A DNA stretch of 12,698 nucleotides from Phycisphaerales bacterium (GCA_029260335.1 JAJDDL010000078.1:1-12698); one strand, 5' to 3'; positions 1 through 7,217 are shown, numbered from the stretch's first letter. The notes: generated by a model from the letters alone, not told the origin. Numbers and translations are program-made.

Positions 1-1
1 C

Positions 2-394
2 TATCCGGCACTCCATGAGTTGGAGGGAGGCGACAAGCCGTACCCCCTGCTCCGAGCGCTTTTGCCTCGGGTGTGCGTGGAGACGGTGCTCACCGAGACC
101 TTGCACAACCTGGGCAATGCCTCGATCATGGTGCTGGACCGTCAGGGCATGATTCTCAGCTCGAGCGCTTTGTTCTTGCTGACATCGGAGCTGAAGAGCC
201 CCCTGGATGTGATTGGCAAGGGTCTTGGGGAGTTGACGCCGCGGGCGTGGGCTCCCGGGAGCGCGTCACTCTCGGCCCGATCACCTCTTGCACAGAAGAT
301 TCGACCGAAGTGCCCACGAGCGACTCTGCTCAAGCATCCGATTCCGATGGGCGGGCGAATGCAGATCCAGACGGGAGTGACAACCCGTTGTTGA
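2..394 (+). pseudogene. PAS-domain protein fragment, tandem paralogue of the next gene (partial, possibly frameshifted)
   Basis: This open frame enters from the left edge; a TTG at 20 is possible but there is no reason to think it is the real start. The translated part contains the N-terminal half of a PAS sensor domain, with LHN, 'SIMVLDRQGMILSS' and 'VIGKGLGELTPRAW'. These match, in the same order, LHN, 'SVMVQDRDGIVLAA' and 'IIGKDFAELAQRDW' of the downstream regulator. The similarity stops at the Trp near base 248. The remaining 48 residues up to the TGA at 392-394 do not resemble the second half of a PAS domain, and codon use just after base 250 looks better in the next gene's frame. It may therefore be a truncated or frameshifted duplicate, the front of a two-PAS regulator broken by one missing base, or a real gene ending here. 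The PAS resemblance is clear; pseudogene status is inference. Confidence 0.5.
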
Positions 395-1152
395 CGCGCG
401 TCGCCCGCCAGAGTGATCTTGCGGCGATGCTCCACAACATCTTCTACTACATGCGAAAGACGTCGGTCATGGTCCAGGACCGAGATGGCATCGTTCTGGC
501 CGCGAATCCACCGGTCTCGATGTCGTTTGGGCAGTCGAGTATCACCGAGATCATCGGCAAGGACTTTGCCGAGTTGGCTCAGCGGGACTGGGTGCAAGAG
601 AGACTCGAGTTTGTTCGAGAGTGTCTCCGTCTCAACCGGCGCATCCGGGTTTTGGACGTGGTCTGTGGGCTTCGGAACGTGAGCAAGTACATGCCGCTGC
701 CATCAATCGATGGCCAAAGCGCGTCATGTTTACTAGCTATCGTCGAAGGGCTTCAACGTGCCAAGTATGAGCGCATGGTCTCCGAGGCCGACTCCGAGGC
801 CGACGGATCCCTGCTTCTCCACGCTCAACACATCGAGTTGGGTAGGCTCGGCGTGTTGTCTGACCGGGAGTTGGAGATTGCCGCGCTGCTGGGCGAAGGA
901 CTGCGATCCAAGGAGATCGCCGAGACTCTTGGTCGATCAGTCTCGACCATCGACTCCCACCTTGAAAACATCCGCGCGCGCTTGGGCGTGCAGGACAGGG
1001 CTGAGATCATCTCGCTGGCCAATATCGCCGTGCTGCAGGTGGAGGACGCAAAGCGAGAGCGAGTCCAGTTCGTCAGCTCCAGGCAATGGGTCGAGCCGAA
1101 TCCCAAGAGCGGCTTGGAGCGGACGAATGGAGGCGAGGCGGGTGAGTCTTAG
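310..1152 (+). CDS. PAS domain-containing LuxR-family transcriptional regulator
   Basis: Predicted cytoplasmic one-component transcription factor. With the GTG start at 310 it has 280 residues: a polar acidic tail (1-30), a PAS-like sensor domain (about 36-147, with 'SVMVQDRDGIVLAANPP' and 'IIGKDFAEL'), a short linker, and a GerE/LuxR helix-turn-helix (about 181-242). The HTH signature is plain: 'LSDRELEIAALLGEGL', 'SKEIAETLGRSVSTIDSH', then 'NIRARLGVQDRAEI'. No receiver domain is present, so this is probably not a two-component response regulator; the PAS ligand cannot be told. The start is uncertain. The frame is open upstream to a GTG at 73, codon use supports it only from about 250, and GTG 247 is possible. 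TTG 388 would overlap the previous stop and has GGGAG at 373-377. Its PAS domain is a paralogue of the fragment just upstream. Target genes are unknown. Confidence 0.85.
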   Translation: MPTSDSAQASDSDGRANADPDGSDNPLLTRVARQSDLAAMLHNIFYYMRKTSVMVQDRDGIVLAANPPVSMSFGQSSITEIIGKDFAELAQRDWVQERLEFVRECLRLNRRIRVLDVVCGLRNVSKYMPLPSIDGQSASCLLAIVEGLQRAKYERMVSEADSEADGSLLLHAQHIELGRLGVLSDRELEIAALLGEGLRSKEIAETLGRSVSTIDSHLENIRARLGVQDRAEIISLANIAVLQVEDAKRERVQFVSSRQWVEPNPKSGLERTNGGEAGES

Positions 1153-1435
1153 TTCGCAAGCGATGCCTCTGGGACCTCGTCTTGGCGGGATGGCTCCATG
1201 GTCCTGATGTGTCCGTGCCGGAGGTTGCCTATGATCCTCCCATCGCCGGTGGCCTCAGTACCGCCCTCCCACATTCAACAGCCGGGGGGGCCTTGAGAAT
1301 CTGCTGGCAGCGTTCGGCCAAGTTTATCCGGACGCTCACCCAGGCAGGCCGCACTTGATCCAATCACATTGGGCCGAGGACGCCCTTATTTGAAGCATCG
1401 CGGTTTCTGCCGCGCTGCTTTCGGAGATTTGTCTC
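1153..1435. other. Intergenic region upstream of the helicase
   Basis: This 283-base gap between the regulator and the helicase holds no open frame with recognisable protein features and no RNA gene that I can identify. A short inverted repeat, CGCGG-TTTCTG-CCGCG (about 1399-1414), lies just upstream of the helicase ribosome binding site. It could be a small 5' UTR hairpin, but it has no T-run and is not a convincing terminator. No clear -35/-10 pair was found. Confidence 0.4.
1423..1427 (+). promoter_or_regulatory. Ribosome binding site of the helicase (supports a TTG start)
   Basis: GGAGA lies 8 bases before the TTG at 1436 and 11 bases before the TTG at 1439. No ATG or GTG occurs nearby in frame, so this site is the main support for a TTG start. 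Confidence 0.6.
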
Positions 1436-2836
1436 TTGTTGACTTTTTCTACTCTTGAACTGTCCCGTCCGCTCCTTAACGCGTTGGAGGAAGAGGGCTA
1501 CGACACGCCCACGCCTATCCAGGCCAAGGCGATCCCGCCGGTGCTCGAAGGCCGCGACCTGCTCGGTTGCGCTCAGACGGGCACGGGCAAAACCGCGGCG
1601 TTTGCGCTGCCGATTCTGCATCGCCTGCACACCGCACCCCGGGATAAGTCTCGGCGGGGCGGGATGTTGCCTCGTGCATTGATTCTGTCGCCTACACGAG
1701 AGCTGGCAACGCAGATCGCCGAGAGCTTCCAGGCCTATGGCCGCCACTCGGGGCTCCGCGGTGCGGTGATCTTCGGGGGCGTCAGCCAGTTCCACCAGGT
1801 CCGTAAGCTCCGCCAGGGCATCGACATTCTCGTCGCCACGCCCGGCCGCCTGATGGACCTCATGGAGCAGGGGTACATCGATCTGAGCGACATCGAGACA
1901 TTCGTGCTCGATGAGGCCGACCGGATGCTCGACATGGGCTTTATCAATCCCATCCGCGAAATCGCATCACAGCTGCCCAAGGAACGCCAGACGCTGCTCT
2001 TCTCGGCGACCATGCCCAAGGAGATCAAGCACCTGGCGGACTCGCTCTTGAATAATCCCGAGCGGATCGCCGTGAATCCTGTGGCGTCGGCGGCACCGAT
2101 GATCAATCAGATGGTCTACATGGTGTCTCAGGTCGAGAAGCGCGACTTGCTTGAGAGCATCCTGACCGAACCGGAAGTGAAGCGGGCATTGGTTTTCGTT
2201 CGTACCAAGCATGGCGCGGACAAGCTCGTGAAGAAGCTGATTACTGCGGGCGTCTCGGCGACCGCGATCCATGGCAACAAGGCCCAGGGTCAACGCCAGC
2301 GCGCACTGGAGTCGTTCCGTTCGGGGCACGCACGCGTGCTCGTTGCGACAGACGTCGCGGCACGGGGTTTGGATGTCGATGGCATCACGCACGTGTTCAA
2401 CTACGACCTGCCCAATGAGCCCGAGGCGTATATTCACCGCATCGGGCGTACGGGTCGCGCCGGTGCGAAGGGCGTGGCGATCTCGTTCTGCGATCGATCC
2501 GAGCGGGGCTACCTGCGGTCGATCGTGAAGCTCACAGGTCTTGACCTGACGCTGCGGTCTGATCCCAACAGCCAGGGTGAACAGCAAAGCCCGTTGCAAG
2601 AAGATAAATCGGACGATCGGAGCCGGGGGCGTCGCAAGCCCTCGCGACGCTCTGGTGGACCTGGGAATGGAACCCAGCGTCCGGCTCGGACTCAGTCGCG
2701 TGGGCAGGGAGGTCCGCGGTCGAAGGCCCCGGGCGCGACTCGATCCAAGCGTCGACCGAACCGCGGGCCGAATGCCGAGCGGCCGGGCAGCGGCGCGGGG
2801 CCGGCGAAGCGAAACTCCCGTCCGACAAGAAGTTAG
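1436..2836 (+). CDS. rhlE: DEAD-box ATP-dependent RNA helicase, RhlE type
   Basis: ATP-dependent RNA unwinding enzyme of the cytoplasm; bacterial relatives act in ribosome assembly, RNA decay and cold adaptation. All superfamily 2 DEAD-box motifs are present in order: Q motif ('TPIQ', 26-29), motif I 'AQTGTGKT' (46-53), Ia 'PTRELA' (86-91), GG (114-115), Ib 'TPGR' (135-138), II 'DEAD' (159-162), III 'SAT' (190-192), then V '[11 protein letters not shown]' (304-314) and VI 'HRIGRTGR' (334-341). Residues from about 380 onward form a low-complexity Arg/Gly/Pro/Ser tail, as is usual in RhlE proteins and probably RNA-binding. The start is a TTG. The second TTG (1439) gives an N-terminus beginning M-T-F, closest to the family, while 1436 has the better spacing to GGAGA. 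It appears monocistronic, ending at a strong terminator. The RhlE subgroup is inferred from layout and the basic tail. Confidence 0.96.
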   Translation: MLTFSTLELSRPLLNALEEEGYDTPTPIQAKAIPPVLEGRDLLGCAQTGTGKTAAFALPILHRLHTAPRDKSRRGGMLPRALILSPTRELATQIAESFQAYGRHSGLRGAVIFGGVSQFHQVRKLRQGIDILVATPGRLMDLMEQGYIDLSDIETFVLDEADRMLDMGFINPIREIASQLPKERQTLLFSATMPKEIKHLADSLLNNPERIAVNPVASAAPMINQMVYMVSQVEKRDLLESILTEPEVKRALVFVRTKHGADKLVKKLITAGVSATAIHGNKAQGQRQRALESFRSGHARVLVATDVAARGLDVDGITHVFNYDLPNEPEAYIHRIGRTGRAGAKGVAISFCDRSERGYLRSIVKLTGLDLTLRSDPNSQGEQQSPLQEDKSDDRSRGRRKPSRRSGGPGNGTQRPARTQSRGQGGPRSKAPGATRSKRRPNRGPNAERPGSGAGPAKRNSRPTRS

Positions 2837-2862
2837 GGCTAGGTCATCTCTGAGAAAGCATG

Positions 2863-2888
2863 CCTCCCCGGTTCGGGGAGGTTTTTTT
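2863..2888 (+). terminator. Rho-independent terminator of the helicase gene
   Basis: A perfect 8-bp stem, CCTCCCCG / CGGGGAGG (2863-2870 with 2874-2881), with a GTT loop is followed at once by seven T (2882-2888). It lies 26 bases after the helicase stop codon. Confidence 0.93.
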
Positions 2889-2938
2889 GTCATTTCGCTA
2901 GTATTTTAGCTAATCGGATGTTTTTGGCGGCTTTTGTA

Positions 2939-2967
2939 TTGACTGACTTGACGCGTGCTGATCCAAT
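2939..2967 (+). promoter_or_regulatory. Possible sigma-70-type promoter of the PEP-CTERM gene
   Basis: TTGACT (2939-2944) is followed after 17 bases by TCCAAT (2962-2967), in an AT-richer stretch after the helicase terminator and about 60 bases before the ATG at 3026. The -35 matches consensus at five of six bases, the -10 at four of six. A second TTGACG at 2948-2953 has a poorer -10. This is pattern matching only. Confidence 0.3.
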
Positions 2968-3012
2968 TGGTACTCCTGGCTTTCGTTTGTTTGACAGATG
3001 TGCACGAGATGG

Positions 3013-3019
3013 AAGGGAG
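3013..3019 (+). promoter_or_regulatory. Ribosome binding site fixing the start of the PEP-CTERM gene
   Basis: AAGGGAG ends 6 bases before the ATG at 3026. The frame is open back to 2918, but this site and the signal peptide that begins at 3026 settle the start. Confidence 0.8.
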
Positions 3020-3025
3020 ACAGAC

Positions 3026-3688
3026 ATGCAAGGAAGAGTGGGAGTGCTCTTGGCTATGGCCGGAGCATCCATGGCGTTCGGTGATCCGATTCTCGTAGAC
3101 TACGGGAGTTCCTCGGCCGGATCGCCCGACCTGGGTGGCACGTGGAACGAGGTCACCTCGACAGACGGCCAGGCGCTGGTTGATGCCAGCGGGGCCGCGA
3201 CCGGCGTATCGATCTCGTTCGGCGGGGACGGTTGGATTGTCTCCTCGAACGATCAGGGGTCTTGGCCTTCGGGCGACAACGACTGGGTCGACGCGTTGGC
3301 GACCAACGATTACATCTTCAACACTGCCGACGACAACTCGACGGCCACCTTCAGTGGCCTGCAGCCAGGCCAGCCGTACCGCTTCGAGCATGTCGCGGCA
3401 CGTGAGTTGGGGCCCGATCGAATCGCTGACTATGCGGTCAATGGCAACTTCGCCGACTCGACGCCCAATGGCGATGACTTTGATGCGCTGTTGGACGGCT
3501 GGGACCCGGGGAACATCCTCCTCTGGGAGAATGCGATCGCCGACGGCAACGGCGAGATCACCCTCTCGGTGAGCGAGGTCATCGGCTTTGGCTATCTCTC
3601 GGCATCGCGAATCGAGTTGGTGCCCGCGCCAGCCTCGGTTGCCTTGGCCGGCTTTGCGTTTGGGTTCGCTGGGCGACGGCGCCGCTGA
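3026..3688 (+). CDS. Exported PEP-CTERM-type sorting-domain protein, function unknown
   Basis: A 220-residue protein, probably exported and processed at the cell surface. The N-terminus is a signal peptide (about 1-18, hydrophobic 'VGVLLAMAGASMAF') running into the mature 'DPILVDYG'. The middle (about 20-197) is Asp/Gly/Ser-rich and predicted mostly beta; its last strands ('FGYLSASRIELVP') resemble the end of galactose-binding or malectin-like folds, but I assign no ligand. The C-terminus has the three-part layout of a PEP-CTERM signal: a Pro-Ala-Pro-Ala-Ser motif (200-204) in place of Pro-Glu-Pro, a short hydrophobic segment (205-215), and RRRR (217-220). In PEP-CTERM systems an exosortase handles this tail; none is encoded in this window. 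The gene stands alone between two terminators. The longer frame from 2918 has no matching ribosome binding site and would bury the signal peptide. Confidence 0.85.
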   Translation: MQGRVGVLLAMAGASMAFGDPILVDYGSSSAGSPDLGGTWNEVTSTDGQALVDASGAATGVSISFGGDGWIVSSNDQGSWPSGDNDWVDALATNDYIFNTADDNSTATFSGLQPGQPYRFEHVAARELGPDRIADYAVNGNFADSTPNGDDFDALLDGWDPGNILLWENAIADGNGEITLSVSEVIGFGYLSASRIELVPAPASVALAGFAFGFAGRRRR

Positions 3689-3710
3689 GATTCTCTGACG
3701 TGGTTCACAG

Positions 3711-3742
3711 AGCGCAGGTCGACAGACCTGCGCTTTGCTTTT
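3711..3742 (+). terminator. Rho-independent terminator of the PEP-CTERM gene
   Basis: A perfect 10-bp stem, AGCGCAGGTC / GACCTGCGCT (3711-3720 with 3725-3734), closes a GACA loop and is followed by the T-rich TTGCTTTT. It begins 22 bases after the stop codon of the plus-strand gene. Confidence 0.85.
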
Positions 3743-3780
3743 GCGCGGCGCGAATCATGCACAGGTTGAGTCCCTTTCAC

Positions 3781-3806
3781 AAGAAAAGGGGGCCTTGCGG
3801 CCCCCT
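3781..3806 (-). terminator. Rho-independent terminator of the S8 protease gene
   Basis: Read on the minus strand, an 8-bp stem AGGGGGCC / GGCCCCCT (plus-strand pairing 3787-3794 with 3799-3806, loop of four) is followed by TTTTCTT. It lies 24 bases past the protease stop codon and faces the terminator of the convergent plus-strand gene. Confidence 0.88.
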
Positions 3807-3830
3807 GGTTTCTAGGTGAATCGTCTCGTC

Positions 3831-6026
3831 CTAGCGGATCCTGATCGCCCGCCACGAACTCCAGGATGAGGTGCCGGCGGAGTTGCCCGCACGGACGCGG
3901 TAGCGGAAGCGACCGGTCCCTGGGGCGTCGTCGAGGCTTGTCACATTGGCGCCGACGGTTCCCACGATGGTCGTGTTGTTCCATTGCCGGCCGACGCGCT
4001 CTTGCCTCTGGACTTCAAAGAACTCCTCGTTGTCGGAGTTGTCACCCCACGTGACTCGCACATTGCCGCCCCCAAGGTTCTGCAGGCTTGGGCGATCGGG
4101 GCGGTCGGGAGGCGTGACGTTCCCGCCATCTTCCTCGACGCTGACATTGACCGTGTCGTCGCCCGAGGCGCCGTCGCTATCGGTGACGCTTGCGGTGATG
4201 ACGTGATCACCGACGATCAGTGCCGATGTGCTGAAACTCGCTCCGGTTCCGATCTGGCCCTGGAGGTTGCTTGTCCACACGAGGTCGCCCGAGATGACGC
4301 CGTCCTCGAGATCGCTTGCGGATCCCGTGAAGGTAACGCTGTCGCCTTCGGTCACCGTGGTGTTGTTGCCCGGGCTCGAGATACTAACGCTCGGCGGGGA
4401 GTTGGATGACTGCACGTTGAGCGTGATGCCATCGGTCCCGTCGTCGCCGTCGGCATCGGTGACGCTGGCGGTGATCGAGTGCACGCCCACAACGAGGTCA
4501 TCTCGGTTGAAGGATCCGCCGGTGCCGATCTGGCCCTGCAAGTTGCTCGTCCAGACGATCGACGCGGTGATGTTGCCGTCTTCGTCGTCGTTGGCGGAAC
4601 CTGTGAAGGTGACGTTGTCGCCCTCGGTCACGGTGGTGTTGTTGCCTGGGCTGGAGATTGTGACGGTGGGGGGTGTGTTGCCCGAGCCGCCGCCGTCGAG
4701 CGCGTCGTTGGCGTTGAGCACGCCGCCGGTGACGGTGATGCCATCCATGGAAGAGACCGGGCGGACGGAGTTGAAGATCTGATCGCGAACCTGCTGGTAG
4801 GTCCACCCCGGATTCTGGGCATAGACCAGACCCGCGACGCCCGCGACGTGGGGGCACGCCATGGACGTGCCGCTATTCCAGACGTAGCCATTGCCGGTGT
4901 ACGTGCTCGCGATGTCGACGCCGGGGGCTCCGAGATCGACCGAGTTCGCGCCGTAGTTGCTGAATGAGGCCCGGTTGTCGCGATTGTCGGTCGCGGCGAC
5001 CGAGATGATGTTGTCGAGGTTGTAGCTCGAGGGGTAGTGGGGGCTGCTATCGGTGTTCTGGTTGCTATTGCCCGCGGCGGCGACAAAGAGATGGCCGACC
5101 GACTTGGTCGCGTTGATCGCGTTGTAGAGGCTATTGCTGAACCCGCCGCCGCCCCAAGAGTTGTTGGAGACCTTCACATTCATGTCGTGGGCGTATTGAA
5201 CGCAAGAGATAGCGCCGGAGGTGAAGCCGCCGTTGGGGCCCAGGAATCGCAAGGGCATGAGCTCACACTGCCAGTTGACGCCCGCGACGCCAATGGAGTT
5301 GTTGCCCTCGGCCCCGACGGTACCGGCGGTGTGTGTGCCGTGGCCGCTGCCGTCGGTGGGGTTGGAGTCGTTGTCCCAAAAGTCCCAGCCGCGGACGTCG
5401 TCGATGAGCCCGTTGCCGTCATCATCCACGCCATTGACGACCTCGCCCGGGTTGGACCAGATGTTGGCGTCGAGATCGGGGTGGTTCCATTGGGTGCCTG
5501 TGTCGATGATCGCGATAACAAAGTCGGCATCGCCCGTCGACGTGTCCCAGGCCTCGATGCCGTCGATGTCGGCATCGTTGATTCCGTTGACGCCTTGGAT
5601 GTTCTGTCCGGTGTTATGGATTCCCCACTGGAGGTTGAAGAACTCATCGTTGGGGGTGTTGTTCGTTTTGAGGACGTAATCGGGCTCTGCGTAGATGACG
5701 CCGGGCGTGGCGTTGAGCAGTGCGATGGCTTGATCGACGTTCATCGAGATGCCGAGCTGCTCGAGCCCGGGCACGATGGTGTAGGCGCGGACGGTCGTGC
5801 CGCTGACGAGCGCCCGTGCCATCCGGTGTTGGGCCGCCGGCGCGTTGGTATCGAACTGTACCAGGATCGACGCGGGATGCCGCTCGAGGTTCGCGTCTGC
5901 CGCAAGGGCCTCGTGGCCGATAGTCCGAACGTCCTGTGCCGGCGTGTTCTGGACTGGTCCGCCGGCCCAAACGGGCATGGCTAAGGCGCTGGCCAGCACC
6001 AGCGCTGATAAAGAGCTTTTCCGCAT
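3831..6026 (-). CDS. Secreted subtilisin-family (S8) serine protease with Ig-like repeats and FN3 domain
   Basis: A 731-residue extracellular endopeptidase. Layout: signal peptide (1-21, ending 'PVWA'), an N-terminal propeptide-like region (about 50-118), the S8 catalytic domain (about 165-445), two tandem Ig/PKD-like repeats (about 452-543 and 544-635), and an FN3 domain (about 640-731). The catalytic triad is visible as Asp175 in 'IIDTGT', His229 in 'GHGTHTAG' and Ser388 in 'GTSMACPHVAG'; the oxyanion Asn320 is in 'AAAGN'. An Asp-rich loop, 'NGVDDDGNGLIDD' (198-210), probably binds calcium. Cys254 and Cys275 could pair. There is no C-terminal sorting tail or membrane anchor, so the mature enzyme is probably released or held by its Ig/FN3 domains. 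The start is firm: GGAGG lies 9 bases upstream. Substrate is unknown; scavenging of environmental protein is a guess from the family. Confidence 0.95.
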   Translation of the reverse strand: MRKSSLSALVLASALAMPVWAGGPVQNTPAQDVRTIGHEALAADANLERHPASILVQFDTNAPAAQHRMARALVSGTTVRAYTIVPGLEQLGISMNVDQAIALLNATPGVIYAEPDYVLKTNNTPNDEFFNLQWGIHNTGQNIQGVNGINDADIDGIEAWDTSTGDADFVIAIIDTGTQWNHPDLDANIWSNPGEVVNGVDDDGNGLIDDVRGWDFWDNDSNPTDGSGHGTHTAGTVGAEGNNSIGVAGVNWQCELMPLRFLGPNGGFTSGAISCVQYAHDMNVKVSNNSWGGGGFSNSLYNAINATKSVGHLFVAAAGNSNQNTDSSPHYPSSYNLDNIISVAATDNRDNRASFSNYGANSVDLGAPGVDIASTYTGNGYVWNSGTSMACPHVAGVAGLVYAQNPGWTYQQVRDQIFNSVRPVSSMDGITVTGGVLNANDALDGGGSGNTPPTVTISSPGNNTTVTEGDNVTFTGSANDDEDGNITASIVWTSNLQGQIGTGGSFNRDDLVVGVHSITASVTDADGDDGTDGITLNVQSSNSPPSVSISSPGNNTTVTEGDSVTFTGSASDLEDGVISGDLVWTSNLQGQIGTGASFSTSALIVGDHVITASVTDSDGASGDDTVNVSVEEDGGNVTPPDRPDRPSLQNLGGGNVRVTWGDNSDNEEFFEVQRQERVGRQWNNTTIVGTVGANVTSLDDAPGTGRFRYRVRAGNSAGTSSWSSWRAIRIR
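4131..4673 (-). repeat. Tandem in-gene repeat (two copies of a 92-residue Ig-like unit)
   Basis: Copy 1 spans 4398-4673 and copy 2 about 4131-4397. Both code for 'ISSPGNNTTVTEGD', 'VTFTGSA' and 'VWTSNLQGQIGTG' at the same register, 276 bases apart. Several differences, for example in the stretch coding for the PGNNTTVTEGD block, are at third codon positions. The duplication is therefore not brand new and the protein sequence seems to be kept. Confidence 0.85.
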
Positions 6027-6035
6027 TTGTGTTTA

Positions 6036-6040
6036 CCTCC
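6036..6040 (-). promoter_or_regulatory. Ribosome binding site of the S8 protease
   Basis: GGAGG on the minus strand is 9 bases before the ATG at 6026 and directly supports that start. Confidence 0.85.
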
Positions 6041-6146
6041 GCTACCACACGATGCGCGCAAGACACTCTCGCGCAAATCTCCACACTCACCCCGAATCGC
6101 GGCTCCCCGACGATGCGGACGCCGAACGCCTCGCGCTCGAACGATC

Positions 6147-6152
6147 ACTATA
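6147..6152 (-). promoter_or_regulatory. Possible -10 box for the protease gene
   Basis: TATAGT on the minus strand matches TATAAT at five of six bases and lies about 120 bases upstream of the protease ATG. The region 17 bases further upstream (TTTCTC) is a poor -35, so this is a weak call. Confidence 0.22.
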
Positions 6153-6272
6153 CAAGAAAGTGACTATGTGAGAAAGACCCAGATTTGCCTGTTGTTTGGG
6201 TGATCGTCAGATTGTGTGCGTGTAATTGCGGGTAGCGGGCTTGTCGCAATTCTGTTCGTTAAACGGCGGTAA

Positions 6273-7217
6273 TCAGTCGCCGCACAAGCGGAGTGCACGC
6301 AGATCTTCGCGAGGTTCATCGAACGAACAACTTCCGAAGGCCAAGCTGAATGATTCGCGTGCGAGCGCAATCGCCGCGACCTCGATCTGGTGGTCCCGCC
6401 AGGTGACGTGCGTGTCCTCGAAGGTCAAGCTCTGAGGGTCGGTCTCGGCGAGCAGCTGTTCGATAGCGCTCGCATTGAAACGAGGGCTCTGGCGTCGGAA
6501 CGCGCTGGCGAGGAACACGTTGAGGAAGCCGTGCATCACCGCACGCGGCGGGTCGTCGTCGTAGGTGAGAGCCTGCTCGGCGCGCAACGGATGGTGCAAT
6601 CCCGCGGTCGCTTTGAAGCCAACCTCGGCGTGGCCGCACGTATCGATGAACGCCGCGACTTGCTCGATCGGCGGGATCATCTCTGGTTTGACGCCGCCGC
6701 AGCGGATCTTCGCGAACGCGCTCTCACCTGCGAGCGCCGCGATGGGGCCCCGGATATCAGACGCCGGGTCGATCTCGAAGAACGGCGTCAGGCCCTCGGG
6801 GATCTGTTCGAGCGATTGATCGATGAACGCCGCGTCGGGCGCTCGCACCTCGATCGTGTCGATAGTCGCGAGCCCGCTATCTTCAAGCGAGTGGTGCTCG
6901 TTGAACGCGTCGATGAGATCGAGCGCATCGTCCAAAGGCCCGTCGATGACGACGCTGAGCCGCCAGGGTGCCACGTCGTCGACGTGCTCGCGATAGCCGC
7001 TGGTCGCGTGCGTGCCGGGCATGAGGACCGCCGCTGCTTCGGTGAACTCCGGCAACTGGCTTGCCAGGCAAATGAACCGCGAGAGCATCCATGAATCCTC
7101 GCTTCGGAGATACCGCGCGTAGTTCTCGGTGGCGGCTTGCATCGAGAGCTTGGCGGGTGGAAAGAGGCCTGCGTAGTCGATGAGGCCCTCGGTGAGGACT
7201 CGGAGGGTTCTTGTCAT
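6273..7217 (-). CDS. Conserved hypothetical protein with 'LIDYAGLFPPA' signature
   Basis: A 314-residue protein with no signal peptide or membrane segment, so probably cytoplasmic. I recognise it as a conserved bacterial family without an assigned function. Conserved-looking blocks are 'LIDYAGLFPPA' (12-22), 'FAKIRCGG' (168-175), 'GFKATAGLHHP' (200-210), 'HGFLNVFLA' (229-237) and 'FGSCSFDEP' (294-302). The alternating strand and helix pattern, with Lys and His residues at strand ends (Lys170, Lys202, His208-His209, His229), would suit a TIM-barrel enzyme, but that is inference only. The ATG at 7217 has no clear Shine-Dalgarno sequence; it places the signature close to the N-terminus, so the start is probably right. 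It lies 87 bases downstream of the propeller gene on the same strand and may be co-transcribed with it, since no terminator was seen between them. Confidence 0.82.
   Translation of the reverse strand: MTRTLRVLTEGLIDYAGLFPPAKLSMQAATENYARYLRSEDSWMLSRFICLASQLPEFTEAAAVLMPGTHATSGYREHVDDVAPWRLSVVIDGPLDDALDLIDAFNEHHSLEDSGLATIDTIEVRAPDAAFIDQSLEQIPEGLTPFFEIDPASDIRGPIAALAGESAFAKIRCGGVKPEMIPPIEQVAAFIDTCGHAEVGFKATAGLHHPLRAEQALTYDDDPPRAVMHGFLNVFLASAFRRQSPRFNASAIEQLLAETDPQSLTFEDTHVTWRDHQIEVAAIALARESFSLAFGSCSFDEPREDLRALRLCGD

Larger units (their letters stand above)
6027..6272. other. Intergenic region upstream of the protease
   Basis: This 246-base gap separates the hypothetical gene (stop at 6273) from the protease start. 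It contains the protease ribosome binding site, a possible -10 box and a 7-bp inverted repeat, AATTGCG / CGCAATT (6224-6230 with 6245-6251), with a 14-base loop. The repeat has no adjacent T-run on either strand, so I do not call it a terminator. No protein gene was recognised. Confidence 0.4.

Noticed and set aside
244..256. Programmed -1 ribosomal frameshift joining the two PAS frames
   Set aside because: No X-XXY-YYZ slippery heptamer or obvious downstream stem fits at this point; an indel, a decayed duplicate or two overlapping genes are simpler.
1967..2893. A 308-codon minus-strand open frame opposite the helicase
   Set aside because: Antisense to motifs III-VI of the helicase and would run through its terminator; the Arg/Leu-rich translation resembles nothing.
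5037..5984. A 315-codon plus-strand open frame opposite the S8 protease
   Set aside because: It is antisense to the catalytic domain, whose motifs are unmistakable. The Val/Asp/Ala-rich translation is the mirror of Asp/Asn/Gly-rich coding sequence.
6224..6251. Inverted repeat AATTGCG / CGCAATT as a terminator for the hypothetical gene
   Set aside because: The loop is 14 bases and no T-run follows on either strand. It could be an operator, but there is nothing further to support that.
6390..7094. A 234-codon plus-strand open frame opposite the hypothetical protein
   Set aside because: Arg/Glu-rich antisense shadow with no ribosome binding site; the minus-strand frame carries conserved motifs.
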